A DNA stretch of 64,000 nt, taken from NCBI GenBank assembly GCA_025558095.1, contig JAIVFI010000004.1, positions 806,001 to 870,000 on the forward strand. Reading direction: 5' to 3'. This document shows, piece by piece, positions 1 to 10,320 of the stretch. Under the pieces are notes generated by a model. The model was given only the letters and a program-made list of their open reading frames with translations. It made no database searches and had not been told where the DNA came from. A program made the position numbers and the translations under genes. The stretch is from Hyaloraphidium curvatum (lineage: Eukaryota; Monoblepharomycota; Hyaloraphidiomycetes; Hyaloraphidiales; Hyaloraphidiaceae). Position 1 is the stretch's first letter. Each line of letters begins with the position of its first letter.

Positions 1-3000
1 AATCGCCGACCTCGAAGCCAGCATCGCGCGGTCGAAGGAGGAGTACGCAGCTCTCGTGACGGAACAGCAAGTCACCAAAGCGGAGATGGACCGCGTCACG
101 ACGAAGGTGACGCGCAGTCTCAAGTTGCTGGAGAACCTGTCGTCCGAGAAAGGTCGCTGGTCGGCAACGAGCGAGAACTTTGACGCCCAGCTCACAACTA
201 TCGTCGGCGACGTCATACTCGGGTCGGCCTTCCTCGCCTACGCCGGCTACTTTGACCAGTCGTACCGCGAGCAGCTCGTCTCGCTCTGGTGTGACCACTT
301 GGAGAAGGCCGGCATCCAGTTCAAGCAGGACATTTCCCTTTCGGAATTCCTTTCGACGGCCGAGGAGAGGCTCGGCTGGGTCGCAAACTCGTTGCCTGCC
401 GACGATCTTTGCACCGAGAACGCGATCATGCTCAAGAGGTTCAACCGGTTCCCGCTGATCATCGACCCGACCGGGCAGGCCACCACGTTCCTCCAGCAGG
501 AGTTCAAGGCGAGGAAGATGACCACTGCCAGCTTCCTGGACGACGCTTTCGTCAAGAACCTGGAGAGTGCCTTGCGCTTCGGCAACCCGCTCCTGGTCGA
601 GGACGTGGAGAGCTACGACCCCATCATGAACCCGGTGCTGAACCGGGAGCTGCGGCGCACCGGGGGCCGCGTTCTGATTCGGCTTGGGAGTCAGGAGATT
701 GACTTCTCGCCCTCGTTCACCGCCTTCCTCAGCACCCGGGATCCGTCGATCGACTTCCCGCCTGACCTGAGCAGCCGCGTCACCTTCGTCAACTTCACCA
801 TCACCAAGGCCAGCCTCCAGAGCCAGTGCCTGCACGAGGTCCTTAAGAGCGAGCGGGCCGACATTGACCAGAAGCGCACGGACCTCATCAAGCTCCAGGG
901 CGAGTTCCAGCTTCGCCTGCGCCAGCTCGAAAAGTCGCTCCTCCAATCTCTGAACGACAGCAAGGGCAACATCCTGGACGACGACGTCGTCATGACGACA
1001 CTGGAGACGCTGAAGCAGGAGGCCGCCGAGGTCGCGAGGAAGATGGAGGAGACGGACCGGGTTATGGCCGAGGTGGAGGCGGTAACGCGGATCTACACGC
1101 CCCTCGCCCAGGCCTGCAGCGCCGTCTACTTCGTCTTGGAACAGCTCGGCATGCTGAACCACTTCTACCGCTTCGATCTGGACTACTTCAACGGCATTTT
1201 CCACTCTGTGCTCTACGAGAACAAGAACCTCGACGGGGTCAAGGACCCGAAGGAACGCCTTGCGATTCTCACGACGGACCTCTTCATGGTCACCTACCGG
1301 AGGACGGCGGTGTCTTTGCTCCACGAGGATCGGGTGGCATTTGCCGTTCTCTTGTCCCAGATTGTGCTCAAGGGATCGCCCGATCAGCTCGAGGAATCGG
1401 AAATGGACCTCTTCCTGTCTTCGATCGACAGCCTCGGGACCCCGGTCACGCGGCAGGGCGTCGCGGACCTCGTGGCCATCTTGGGCATGGATGCGGCACA
1501 TCGGGTGCCGCGCTTGTCCGAGATGCCGGCTTTCAAAGAGCTTAGGGACCATGTTCGGTCGAACGGCGAGGCATGGCGGACTGCCATTCATTCGGCTGAG
1601 GCCGAACGTCTCGTGCCGCACTGCTGGAAGGGCACCGGAACACCGAGTAAGTGCCGCTCTGCGCTTGTCTTTTGCCGGCATGCTGAACCAATCTCTCGCA
1701 GTCGATAACGCCTTCAAGCGCGTGTTGATCGTCAAGTTCCTCAAGCCGGACCGGCTCGTCGCGGCAGTTACCGAGTTTCTTCATGTCGCGCTTGCCGGTG
1801 CTTCGCTCAACGCGGAAGTGAACCTGCAGGAGCTCGTGCTGCGCGAGGTCAAGTCGTCGACCCCGATTGCCTTCTGCTCGGTTCCTGGCTACGATGCCAG
1901 CTACCGCGTCGAAGCCTTTGCCCGGGAGAACGGCCGCAAGTTGTCGGCGGTCGCGCTCGGATCCGCGGAAGGTTTCGCTGCTTCCGAATCCGTCATCCTC
2001 TCGGCCGCCCGGAGCGGAGACTGGGTCCTGCTGAAGAACGTTCACCTGGCGCCGCAGTGGCTTGGACACCTCGAGAAGAGGCTTCACGCGCTCAAGCCGG
2101 AGCGGGACTTCCGCCTCTTCCTCACCATGGAAACCAACCCCTCCATCCCCACCAACCTTTTGCGCATGTCGCGGACGCTCATGTTCGAACCGCCGCCGGG
2201 GGTCAAGGCGAGCATGCTGGACACCCTCGCCGGCATCCACGGCCCGCGACACGGACGCAGCCCCGCGGAGCGCTCGCGCCTGTACTTCATGGTCGCCTGG
2301 CTCCACGCTGTGCTGCAGGAGCGCCTGCGGTACTCGCCGCTCGGCTGGACCAAGCAGTACGAGTTTACGGACGCGGACCAGGACACGGCCCTGGCCTGCG
2401 TGGACTACTGGCTCGACTCGGCCGCCGGCGGCCGGGCCAACGTGCCCCCCGAAAAGATACCCTGGCAGGCGATCCGCCGCCTGCTCAAGGAGACGGTATA
2501 CGGCGGCAAGATCGACAGCGAGTTCGACCAGCGCCTCCTGGACAGCCTGGTGGACGAGCTGTTCGTGCCGGCGTGCTTCGAGCTCGGGTTCAAGCTCGTC
2601 CGCGGGCCCGCGGAGGTCGCTGCCCCGGAAGGCGTCAAGTTTTCCGAGCTGGAAGGCTGGGTCCAGACCCTGCCGCCCCTGCAGCCGCCCTCGTGGCTCG
2701 GCCTTCCGGACAGCGCGGAGCTCGTCGTCATGGCGAACAAAGGTGGGTAGCTCCGGCGATCGGAGAGGAAGGCGGGCACTGAATTGATTTCCCAGGCAAC
2801 GAGCTCGTGCGCAAGGTCCGCAAGATCGCGTCGCTCGCGGACGACGAGGTCGTATACCCCAACCTGTCCGTCGAGGAGGGCTCCGCGGTGCCGTCGAGCT
2901 CGCGCACCATCCTTCTCGTCGTCGAGCGGTGGCTGGCGGCTTTGCCCGAGGTGCGCGCCTGCTTTCATGCTCGTGTGCGCTCTGTTGACCTTGCGACCCA

Positions 3001-3831
3001 GACTCTCGCCCAGCTTCCGGCTTCGAAGGACGCGGCAAAGGACCCGCTGCTGCGGTTCTTTGCCCGGGAGAACGCCACGGCGCGGCGCCTGCTCGAGACG
3101 GTGCGCAAGGACGTCAAGGAGCTGGCCGCGGTGTGCGCCGGCACGGCCAAGGGCACCAACCGGAGCCGGTCGCTGGCGGACTCGATCGCCAAAGGTGGGA
3201 GCTCGCGATCGGGTTCGCACGGGACGCCGCTGATCGTCCTTCAGATACCATACCCCCGCACTGGCTCGCCTACAAGGTCCCCCGCAGCATGACCCTCAAC
3301 TCCTTTGTCTCGGACCTCGTCCGGCGCTGCGGCGAGGCCTCCCGGCCGCCGTCCTCCTCGGCGCGGCTGGGCGGGCAGTTCTTCCCCGAGGCGCTCGTCA
3401 CGGCCACGCGGCAGCTCGCGGCGCAGCGCAACGGGTGGAGCGTGGAGGAGCTGGAGCTGGAGGTGGGGGTGCTCGCGGAAGGGGCGGCGCCGCCGGCGGA
3501 TGCGTTCGTTGTCGAGGGTGGGTGCGGATCGGGGCTTGCGGCGCAACCGACCGGGCTGACCGTTGCTTTGCGCCCGCCAGAGATGAAGCTCGAAGGCGCC
3601 GTCTGGCGCGAGGGTGCCGTCGAGCCCTCGGCCGAGGTGCAGACCGCGCTCCCGCCCGTGGCCCTGCGCTGGGTGCGGCGCGGGAAGCGGTCCGACGCGC
3701 AGCAAGGGGGCTCGCTCCCGGTCTATTTGAATTCGGACCGGGCGGAGCTGCTTTTCGAGGCGAGGCTGCCGACGAGGCGGATGAGCGGGGTGGAGGCGCT
3801 GCAGCGCGGGATCGCGATCGTGTGCCTGTGA
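1..3831 (+). CDS. DYNC1H1: Cytoplasmic dynein 1 heavy chain, C-terminal part (5' end outside window)
   Basis: Motor subunit of cytoplasmic dynein, which moves cargo, nuclei and spindles toward microtubule minus ends. The frame is already open at base 2. Exons 2-1646, 1702-2742, 2796-3194, 3245-3517 and 3581-3831 total 3609 nt (1202 residues plus stop). The part seen runs from the end of the stalk coiled coil (LEASIARSKEEY, then RVTTKVTRSLKLLENLS) through AAA5 (ADDLCTENAIMLKRFNR, FGNPLLVEDVESYDP) and AAA6 (SVPGYDAS, LKNVHLAP, FEPPPGVKA) to the C-terminal cap ending LPVYLNSDRAELLF. These blocks follow cytoplasmic dynein 1 rather than axonemal or IFT dynein. Introns are 50-63 bp; the last (3518-3580) is stop-free and in frame. 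The gene converges on ABHD18 with 46 bp between stops. Identity is very secure; only the exact splice sites are inferred. Confidence 0.97.
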
Positions 3832-3877
3832 GCATGGAGACCGATGTAGAGAGAGAAGAGGCCAGACAAGGAGAAGC

Positions 3878-5155
3878 CTATGGTGCAAGTTCGAGCCTGC
3901 CCACGGCCCTCTCGATGGCCGCCAGCCACGCCCCCCTGCGCCCAAAGTACGCCGCGATGTGACCCCCCTTCTCCCACACCAGCTCGCTGTCCCCTTGTTC
4001 CGCGAACGCCTCCAACACGGCGTGCAGCTCCGCGCCGAGCTCCCCCCTGACGAACCGGTCGTGCCGCCTCGGTACCGAGACCAGCGCGCCAATGCCCGCC
4101 CCCTCCCGGCGCGCCAAAGCGTCCGCGAGGCGGGAGGTGTGGAACGAGGCGAGGAAGGCCGCGACGCGCTCCCGCACGTGGTCTTCGGTGGCATCCTCGG
4201 GCGGGACCGGGGGGAGCATGTTGCCCCGGGCGTCCTGGACGGCTGGGATCCCCCGGGTGCGGGCGTCGAGGAGGAGGGCGCGCCAGTGCACGTCCCCGCG
4301 GAGGATGCCGCCTGCGAAGACGCCCGCGGGGGAGGGGAAGCCCGAGTACGGGATGGCGGCGAGGCGCGAGCGGGGGACGAGGGCGGCGGCGGCGACCGAG
4401 GCATTGCCGGCGGTGCATCCGCCGAAGGAGAATCCGGTGAGGCCGATCGCGGACGGCGGCCAGAGGTGGTGCGCGAACGCGGCGAGGTGCGCGGCTTCGA
4501 CGGTCGCGGCTGTGCCCTGCGCGCCGAGCTCGCCGAGGGTGCGGAGGTGGTAGCCCCTGTAGCCTGCGGGGCACCGGGGGCCGTAGAAGGGCGCCGAGGG
4601 GAGGAAGGTTGCCCAGCCGCGGGTGCGGGCGAGGTGGAAGGGGATGTCGAGGCGCCGCCGCGGGGTGTGCTCGCCGGCGGCCGCGAGGGAGATGAGCACG
4701 GCGGGCGGGGCGCGGTGGGGAGACGCGCAGCTGGATGCGGTGCTGCGCTTGCCGGCGCGGGCGAGCACGTCGGCGGCGTGGTCGGTGCCGGCGGGCACGA
4801 CGAGCAGGAAGGGGACGGTGCGCGAGGCGTCGGGCAGGATCGACGCCGCGGGCGAGGGGAACTCGCCCTCCCATACCTCGACACCGTCGCTCTTTGCCCA
4901 CGACAGCGACAGCGGCGGCGGGCCGGGCAGCTTGGCCAGTTTGAGGAGGGTGAACTCGCCCATCCGCAGTTGCTGTTCCGCGCCGTCCGAGCCGGCGACC
5001 CAGTCGACCAGCAGGTTGCAGTACTGCTGCACGGCCTCGGGGTCGCCGAAACCCCCCGAAAAGAAGAACGGCCGCGTGGGCGAGAGCCGCAGCAGGTGGT
5101 ACACCCCGTCCAGCGACCCCAGCGCCGCCGACGCGAGGTGCGTCCGCCGGGGCAT
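3878..5155 (-). CDS. ABHD18: ABHD18-like alpha/beta hydrolase (DUF2048)
   Basis: Single-exon gene, 425 aa. The N-terminus (LDGVYHLLRL, then a Phe/Gly-rich stretch and GFGDPE) and the C-terminus (EKGGHIAAYFGRRGAW) match the ends of animal ABHD18. The nucleophile elbow is GFSFGG near residue 245, and the catalytic His lies in GGHIAAYF about 25 residues from the end. Other family landmarks are SAPFYGPRCP and FAGGILRGDVHWRAL. The start is the only ATG before the frame runs into upstream sequence. ABHD18 is a putative serine hydrolase whose substrate is not firmly established, so no reaction is assigned here. It is divergent from the secreted protein gene at 5297 (141 bp apart) and convergent with dynein. 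Confidence 0.85.
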   Translation of the reverse strand: MPRRTHLASAALGSLDGVYHLLRLSPTRPFFFSGGFGDPEAVQQYCNLLVDWVAGSDGAEQQLRMGEFTLLKLAKLPGPPPLSLSWAKSDGVEVWEGEFPSPAASILPDASRTVPFLLVVPAGTDHAADVLARAGKRSTASSCASPHRAPPAVLISLAAAGEHTPRRRLDIPFHLARTRGWATFLPSAPFYGPRCPAGYRGYHLRTLGELGAQGTAATVEAAHLAAFAHHLWPPSAIGLTGFSFGGCTAGNASVAAAALVPRSRLAAIPYSGFPSPAGVFAGGILRGDVHWRALLLDARTRGIPAVQDARGNMLPPVPPEDATEDHVRERVAAFLASFHTSRLADALARREGAGIGALVSVPRRHDRFVRGELGAELHAVLEAFAEQGDSELVWEKGGHIAAYFGRRGAWLAAIERAVGRLELAP

Positions 5156-5296
5156 TGCGTGAACGACTGTCAGCAGAGACCTGGCTATTGGCTCCTCCAA
5201 GTCCCGTATTCTGCGTGTTGTCCCCCGCGAGGTCGCAGCGTCTCCAAAATCGATCGAAATCGTGGCAAGGGGTTTCGCGCCCGCACGTAGTCCAAG
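5156..5296. promoter_or_regulatory. Short divergent promoter region
   Basis: This 141-bp segment separates the divergent starts of ABHD18 (-) and the secreted TIM-barrel-like gene (+), so it must hold both 5' UTRs and core promoters. No TATA box or repeated operator is visible. Confidence 0.4.
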
Positions 5297-7190
5297 ATGC
5301 GCCTCCATTTCCTGCTCCTGCTGGCGCTCGCCGGTGCCGCGTCCGCGCAGGAGACGTGGTGCGGCAAACGCTACAAGACGCCCGACGGGAAGGACCCGCC
5401 ACCGTCGCACGACCCGTTCCGCCGCGTGTCCCATCCCGACGCGTCGCCCAAACACGGAGAGCGCCCGGCGCTGGTGCTGCAGAAGGACTCGCACGCCCTG
5501 GGCGCGCGGGCCGCGTGTAATTTGTCGGACGAGTGTGCGCTGGGCGGTCTCGTGGGAAATCGGGGGAGGAATGCCGAGTTCAACGTCGCGGCGCGGATGC
5601 TGCCGTACAGCTGGGAGTCGCGGGGCTCGCTGCTGTTTGAGCTGGACGACAAAATGCTCGAATCTACGGAGGGCTCTGCGGAGGGCGAACTGGGAGGGGA
5701 ATCGCGGGCTTTGGGCCACGACGTCGAGGTGGACGCCGTGCGCGAGGACGACCCCTCTTCGGGGCTCGTCGAGCGCACCCGCGTTTCGCGCGGCAAGCTC
5801 CACGAACTCCCCTTCGACCTCGACCGCGCCGTCGCCGCCCCCTCCGGCGCCGCCGACGCCTCCGCCGGCCGCATCCTGGTGCGCGTGTTCGACCCTCCCG
5901 CCTCGGCGCACCCCGCGCGCGAACGCACGGTGCCGGTCCTGCGGGTGCGCCCGCGCCATCCGCGGGGAGGGAGCATCGTCAAGATCGACGGGCTGTACCG
6001 GGCGTCGTTCGCGGATGCCGACGACGGGCAGGGTTCCGTGCCCTTCCTGGGGTTCGGCGGGATGACCTCGGGCGAGTGGGTGCTCGGGAACGCGTCCGAA
6101 TCGATGCGGAGCTTTCGCGAGCGCGGGCTGAGCATGGTGCACGTCGTCCCCGGTGGGTCCTCCGTTGGCGCTCGCGTCTCGTAGTCGTCTTCGCTCATTT
6201 CTGCGTCGCTCCTCCTTCCCGTTGAAGGCGGCCCACTGACCGACGCCGCCCCCTGGCGCGCCCTCTTCGACGCCGCGCACGCCAACGGCCTCCGCGTGCA
6301 GTACAACCTCCGCCACACGTACCGGAACCTCTCCCAGCTCCTCCGCGAGGTCCGCGAGTTCCGCGACCACCCGGCGCTGCACTCGTGGTACACCGCCGAC
6401 GAGCCCGACGGCTTCGACGAGGCGAGTCCTCCGCTATTCCGGTTACCCTTTTGCTCACGCTTCGGTCCAGGACGAGCGGTACCCCCGCCTCGCGTACGAG
6501 CTCTGCCGTCGCGAGGACCCGCACCACCCCGTCGCCCTCGTCCTCAACTGCCGCGACTTCCGCACCGCCGATTTCGTCCCCGCCGCCGACATCCTCTACG
6601 CCGACCCGTACCCCATCGGCGTGGACTGCTCCCGCTGCGACGCGGGGTTCGGATGCTGTGGGTGCGACATGTGCGCCCCCTCGGGCGGGGTAAGGGAGGT
6701 CGCGCTGCGCACCGGGAGAATGGTGGACGCGATGCGGGGCAAGTTCGGCCCGGCGTGGATCGTGGTGCAGGCCTTCGGCCCGGAATCGTGGTGGTCCCGC
6801 CACCCCACCCCCGCCGAACTCCGGGCGATGGTGTACCTCGCGCTGGCGGAGGGTGCGACGGGGATCTCGTGGTGGATCTCGCCGTCCCCGCTCGAGGGGG
6901 AGCTCGGCGCGATCGCCGGGGAGGTAAGGGGCTTCGCGGCGAGGAGGCTCGGGTCGCTGCCCTTCCCCGTGCGGAGCAAGGGCAGGCAGGTGCATGCGGC
7001 GGCGTGGGAGGGCGGCGATGGGGGGTTGCTGGTGGTGGCGGTGAACGCGGGGGAGGGGAGGGTGCGGGCGGAGCTGGACGGACTGCCGCGCGGGACGGTC
7101 GAGGTGCTGGTTGGGCCCGAGCCGGAAAAGGGGCACAAGGTGGTGTTGGAGGCGCTGGGGGTCAGCGTGTTTGTCGTTCACCGCAAGTGA
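5297..7190 (+). CDS. Secreted TIM-barrel (glycoside hydrolase-like) protein
   Basis: Exons 5297-6152, 6228-6421 and 6471-7190 give 589 aa. The N-terminus MRLHFLLLLALAGAASAQ is a typical signal peptide, so the protein is probably secreted or lumenal. The middle has barrel-like segments: FGGMTSGEWVLGN, then AHANGLRVQYNLRH, then HSWYTADEPDGFDE, a plausible strand with carboxylates at the active-site end. These are followed by YADPYPIG and GATGISWWISPSP. The C-terminal 90 residues resemble an all-beta accessory domain. This arrangement is seen in glycoside hydrolase-like proteins, but I cannot name the GH family and the substrate is unknown. The first intron ends in AAG. The second (6422-6470) begins GCGAGT, a GC-AG intron; no GT donor there keeps the frame. 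The function call is inferred from fold-like features only. Confidence 0.7.
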
Positions 7191-7225
7191 TGTTATGTAC
7201 ATGGCCAATCGATTTGCACCGCCGA

Positions 7226-7360
7226 AGACTTCGGATTCTGGGCGACCACGTCTCTATCCATGATGAACTCGGCGACCGTCTTCTTTAGGTCCGGATCGGC
7301 GCAGACTACCAGCGCCCCCCTGCCGAGGAGCAGAGTCTGCTGCTTCTGCTCCGCGGCATC
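7226..7360 (-). pseudogene. Duplicated 3' fragment of the SDR gene at 9275-10072
   Basis: About 100 bp here closely match the 3' end of the downstream SDR gene in the same orientation. The translated match covers the last ~45 residues of that protein (VVCADPDLKKTVAEF is identical) with one extra codon from a 3-bp insertion. Upstream of the match no Rossmann fold can be found, so this is a truncated copy. It may be a remnant of tandem duplication. Confidence 0.75.
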
Positions 7361-7897
7361 GTCGTGCACGTCCGAATCCGGGTCGCAGTTGGTCCCGGCC
7401 GTCGCGCACATCAACACCGGGCGCCGAGTCTCCTTCACTGCTCCGTTCGCGCCTTGGAGATGATGCGCAGGCAATGTACAAATCTCCTTGAAACGATGCT
7501 CGTTGCGTCCTTACAGAGACGTTCCGACCCCGTTGCACGCGGCGGTCCGCCAACAGCATCCCCGGGGAGTGCAATCCGCCCGTGCTTGATCGATGCTACC
7601 CGTTTCTGTCGTAGGAGTCGAGGACCCGAAATCATGCCGATGCGGGCTCCGACCGGCGGCTCCGACCGGTTGGGCACTGCCATTTGGGAAGGCCCCGTCA
7701 GGTGCCGCGGTGTAACGGCGGGGACCGGGAGGAGGCGTCCGTTGATGCCCAAGATGCCGTTTCCTGCAGGGTTTCCCCGGAGCCCATCAACCGGCCTGGA
7801 AAGCTCCCCATTGCGTCACTGCATCCGTCAGCCAACAGGGACACAAAAGAGAGCCATAGGATTCCCACAATCTGCCCGACCTCGAACGCCCCTGGCG
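7361..7897. other. Gene-free stretch
   Basis: No supported gene. Overlapping open frames here are short or lack family features. The last part should hold the promoter of the cysteine-rich secreted gene. Confidence 0.4.
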
Positions 7898-8605
7898 ATG
7901 CGCGCCGCCCTGATTCTCGCCGTCCTGTGCGCGGCCTTTGCCCTCGTCGTTGCTGTCCCCGCGTGGGTCCCGCCGCGCGGTGTTCTGTTCCGCGGACCCT
8001 TGACTCACGCCCCTCCCCCCAGCAACCGCGGCGAACGCGTGGTCTTTGCCCGCAGCTGCTCCGAGTGCGACCCCGGGGCATACTGGTACGCTGCTCGCCC
8101 GCCATCTCCGCCCTCCGCTGAGCCCTTTCCCGCGCCCGCCAGCGAGTTCGCCCGCCCATCGGCCCCCGCCGACCACATCGCCTGCGTCACCAACCCCTCG
8201 TCGCGCTCCCTCCTCCGCCGCTACTGCTCGGGCGCGTGGACCACCGTGACCCTCGGCACCAACGAGGGGTGCGCCGGTGCCGGAGACCCGGAGACCCTCG
8301 GCGAGGCTTCGTCTCTGGCCGACCTGCTCGATTACGACTACCCCAAAACGTGCAAGGAGTACTGCGACGCCGAGACCTTGAACTCGCCCAGCGTCGTCGC
8401 CGAACTGCGGTGGGACAGCAACGTGGGTGCCCGCCTGCCCCCCGCGCGCGCCCCCGCCGTGCCGCTGACGGCGCCACGCGCACCGCCGCAGGATCAAGTC
8501 AACTGCTTGTGCTCCGCTGAAACGACTTGCACAATCACGCCGGTGTCGGGGACCTTCACTGTCCTCGGCGGCTATGCTTTCGTCAACGCGGGGGGCTGCA
8601 ACTGA
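7898..8605 (+). CDS. Small secreted cysteine-rich protein
   Basis: Exons 7898-7962, 8023-8085, 8143-8422 and 8492-8605 give 173 aa. The first ~20 residues (MRAALILAVLCAAFALVVAV) form a signal peptide. The mature part has about 14 cysteines, including CSEC, CKEYC and CLC spacings typical of disulphide-rich extracellular proteins. The introns (60, 57 and 69 bp) start GTGGGT, GTACGC and GTGGGT. All are multiples of three without stops, so unspliced RNA would also be translatable. Splicing is preferred because donors, CTGAC/CTGAG-like branch sites and pyrimidine tracts are present. I recognise no family; an effector-like or wall-associated role is possible but unsupported. Confidence 0.6.
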   Translation: MRAALILAVLCAAFALVVAVPAWVPPRGVLFRGPLTHAPPPSNRGERVVFARSCSECDPGAYWYAARPPSPPSAEPFPAPASEFARPSAPADHIACVTNPSSRSLLRRYCSGAWTTVTLGTNEGCAGAGDPETLGEASSLADLLDYDYPKTCKEYCDAETLNSPSVVAELRWDSNVGARLPPARAPAVPLTAPRAPPQDQVNCLCSAETTCTITPVSGTFTVLGGYAFVNAGGCN

Positions 8606-9274
8606 GGAGCCCGCCCGCGGCCTGCCCCGGAACCGGCCTCCACGTCATCGTGGTCGTTCTGTACACCATCACACCATCGAGCATCATTAGCCGTCCCGTT
8701 TTCTTTCGCCAATAGGACAGTAGACACACTTACATCCCGCTGCCTCGCTCGCCCCTTTGCGCTGCATCCACCCATACAACCTGAACCCGGCAACCTATCC
8801 CGTCCTCTTCCGCGCTTTAGTTTTCCAGGAGGTCGGCCGGGTGCTTCGTCATTGTCCCACCGAGGCGGCGGGATTCGAAGCCGGCGCAAAAGCCGGTATC
8901 TTCCCCGATTGCACATCCTCGGTCCGGCACTATGTTGGCCGGGCCGATCAGCGGCCAGGGTGTTTCGAGGTTTGCCGCTCGCGCGGCCCGGCTCTGTCTC
9001 CGTTCCGCAAAAGATCATAGCGCTATACCGCGCACCCGGAGCGGCCGTCTGCAGCGGAATCCCGACCATGTCAGCACTGGAATTTGAAGAACGTCCACGG
9101 GCCTTGGGGGCGCCGGGCCAGGAGGCGTTCTGGGCGAGAACGGGGCACCCGGTAGCGAGGCTGGGTTCTCGGCGGCGATGTGGTTCCTGGGGGGCATGCG
9201 TGATACCGGGTCTGTCTCCTTGCTCATCGCCTTGAGCTCCTCGATCGCTAATTGCACCTTTGAGTTACATTCCG
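8606..9274. other. Gene-free stretch
   Basis: No supported coding region or RNA gene is seen between the secreted protein and the SDR. Confidence 0.4.
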
Positions 9275-10072
9275 TCACAACTTAGGGTTCTTCGCGACCA
9301 CGTCTCTCTCCATGAACTCGGCGACCGTCTTCTTCAGGTCCGGATCGGCGCAGACCACCAGCGGCCCCCTGCCGAGGTGCTTCATGAGCAGCGCGGCCAC
9401 CTGCTCGGCCGTGTCGGCGACAAAGTCGAACTTGGGCAGCTCGCCCCTGGCCCTGGCGCCCTTGCGGCCCCACGTCATGGCGGCGCGGGGGAAGGCGGTG
9501 TCGGTGAGCCGCGGGGCGAGCATTTGGACGGTGACGCCGTGCGGGGCGAGGTACGAGGCGTAGGTCCTGCACAAGCCTAGCACGGCATGCTTTGAGGCAA
9601 CGTAGGGCGCGTCCATCCCCCCTTCGCTCCCATAGAACGAGTTCGTTGACCCCGTCACGACGACGTGCGCGCCGCCCGAGGAGACCAGCGACGGGAGGAA
9701 CGCCTGCAGCCCGCGGACGACGCCGAACACGTTCACGTCGAACAACTTTTGCCATTGTTCGAGCGGGATCAGCTCCAGCCGCCCGCCTGCTCCCAGCCCG
9801 GCGTTGAGGTGGAGCACCGACACCTTGCCCATGGCGGCCGCGGCGTCGGCCAGACGGGTGCCGCTGTCGGCGGCGGTCACGTCGCACACGATCGTGCGCA
9901 CGTCGCCTCCGGCCGCACGCACGCGTTCGGCGGCGCGCTCCAGCGATGCGGCATCGACGTCTGCGAGGAGTACCGACGCGCCGCGGCGGGCGTACTCGAT
10001 GGCGCAGGCGAGCCCGATCCCGTTGGCGGAGCCCGTGACGACGGCGACGGTGCCCTTCTTGAGGTGGCTCAT
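9275..10072 (-). CDS. Short-chain dehydrogenase/reductase
   Basis: Single-exon gene, 265 aa, the usual size of a classical SDR. The NAD(P)-binding motif TGSANGIG is at residues 14-21, the NAG motif sits in LHLNAGLGAGG, and the catalytic YVASK follows an upstream Ser-rich segment (TGSTNSFYG). Asp at the end of strand 2 (LLADVD) favours NAD(H), by family rule. The substrate cannot be read from sequence. A fragment of its 3' end is duplicated 2 kb upstream (7226-7360). It lies downstream of PSD2 on the same strand, 248 bp away. Confidence 0.92.
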   Translation of the reverse strand: MSHLKKGTVAVVTGSANGIGLACAIEYARRGASVLLADVDAASLERAAERVRAAGGDVRTIVCDVTAADSGTRLADAAAAMGKVSVLHLNAGLGAGGRLELIPLEQWQKLFDVNVFGVVRGLQAFLPSLVSSGGAHVVVTGSTNSFYGSEGGMDAPYVASKHAVLGLCRTYASYLAPHGVTVQMLAPRLTDTAFPRAAMTWGRKGARARGELPKFDFVADTAEQVAALLMKHLGRGPLVVCADPDLKKTVAEFMERDVVAKNPKL

Positions 10073-10320
10073 CGTGCTTTGGGCGATTCACAATGGAGAG
10101 GTGGCCGGCACGCGTTCGAGGAGGTCCGGGAGACACCGGCGATCGTTGTTTACGCACGGGTGCCCGTGCTCGACTCGACTACCCGTTTTCTCGTCCAAGC
10201 TACTTAGCTAGTACATCCACGCATCCAATGGAACTCTAGCCTGCTCTGCGAAATAGATTATGTGCGGCATTCTAGCACGAGCCCGCAATGCAACTGGGTT
10301 GCCGACACGCTTTTTGCAGC

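Noticed and set aside
1542-3038. 498-codon frame on the minus strand across dynein
   Set aside because: Antisense shadow of dynein exons; Arg/Pro-rich, no domain. GC-rich coding DNA keeps stops rare in other frames.
4-3831. Axonemal or IFT dynein heavy chain as alternative identity
   Set aside because: AAA5-AAA6 and C-terminal blocks follow cytoplasmic dynein 1, and no other flagellar gene is present in the window.
3241-5402. Several long minus frames (547 and 559 codons) overlapping ABHD18
   Set aside because: Shifted readings of the ABHD18 coding sequence, rich in Arg/Ser/Pro; the ABHD18 frame carries all family motifs.
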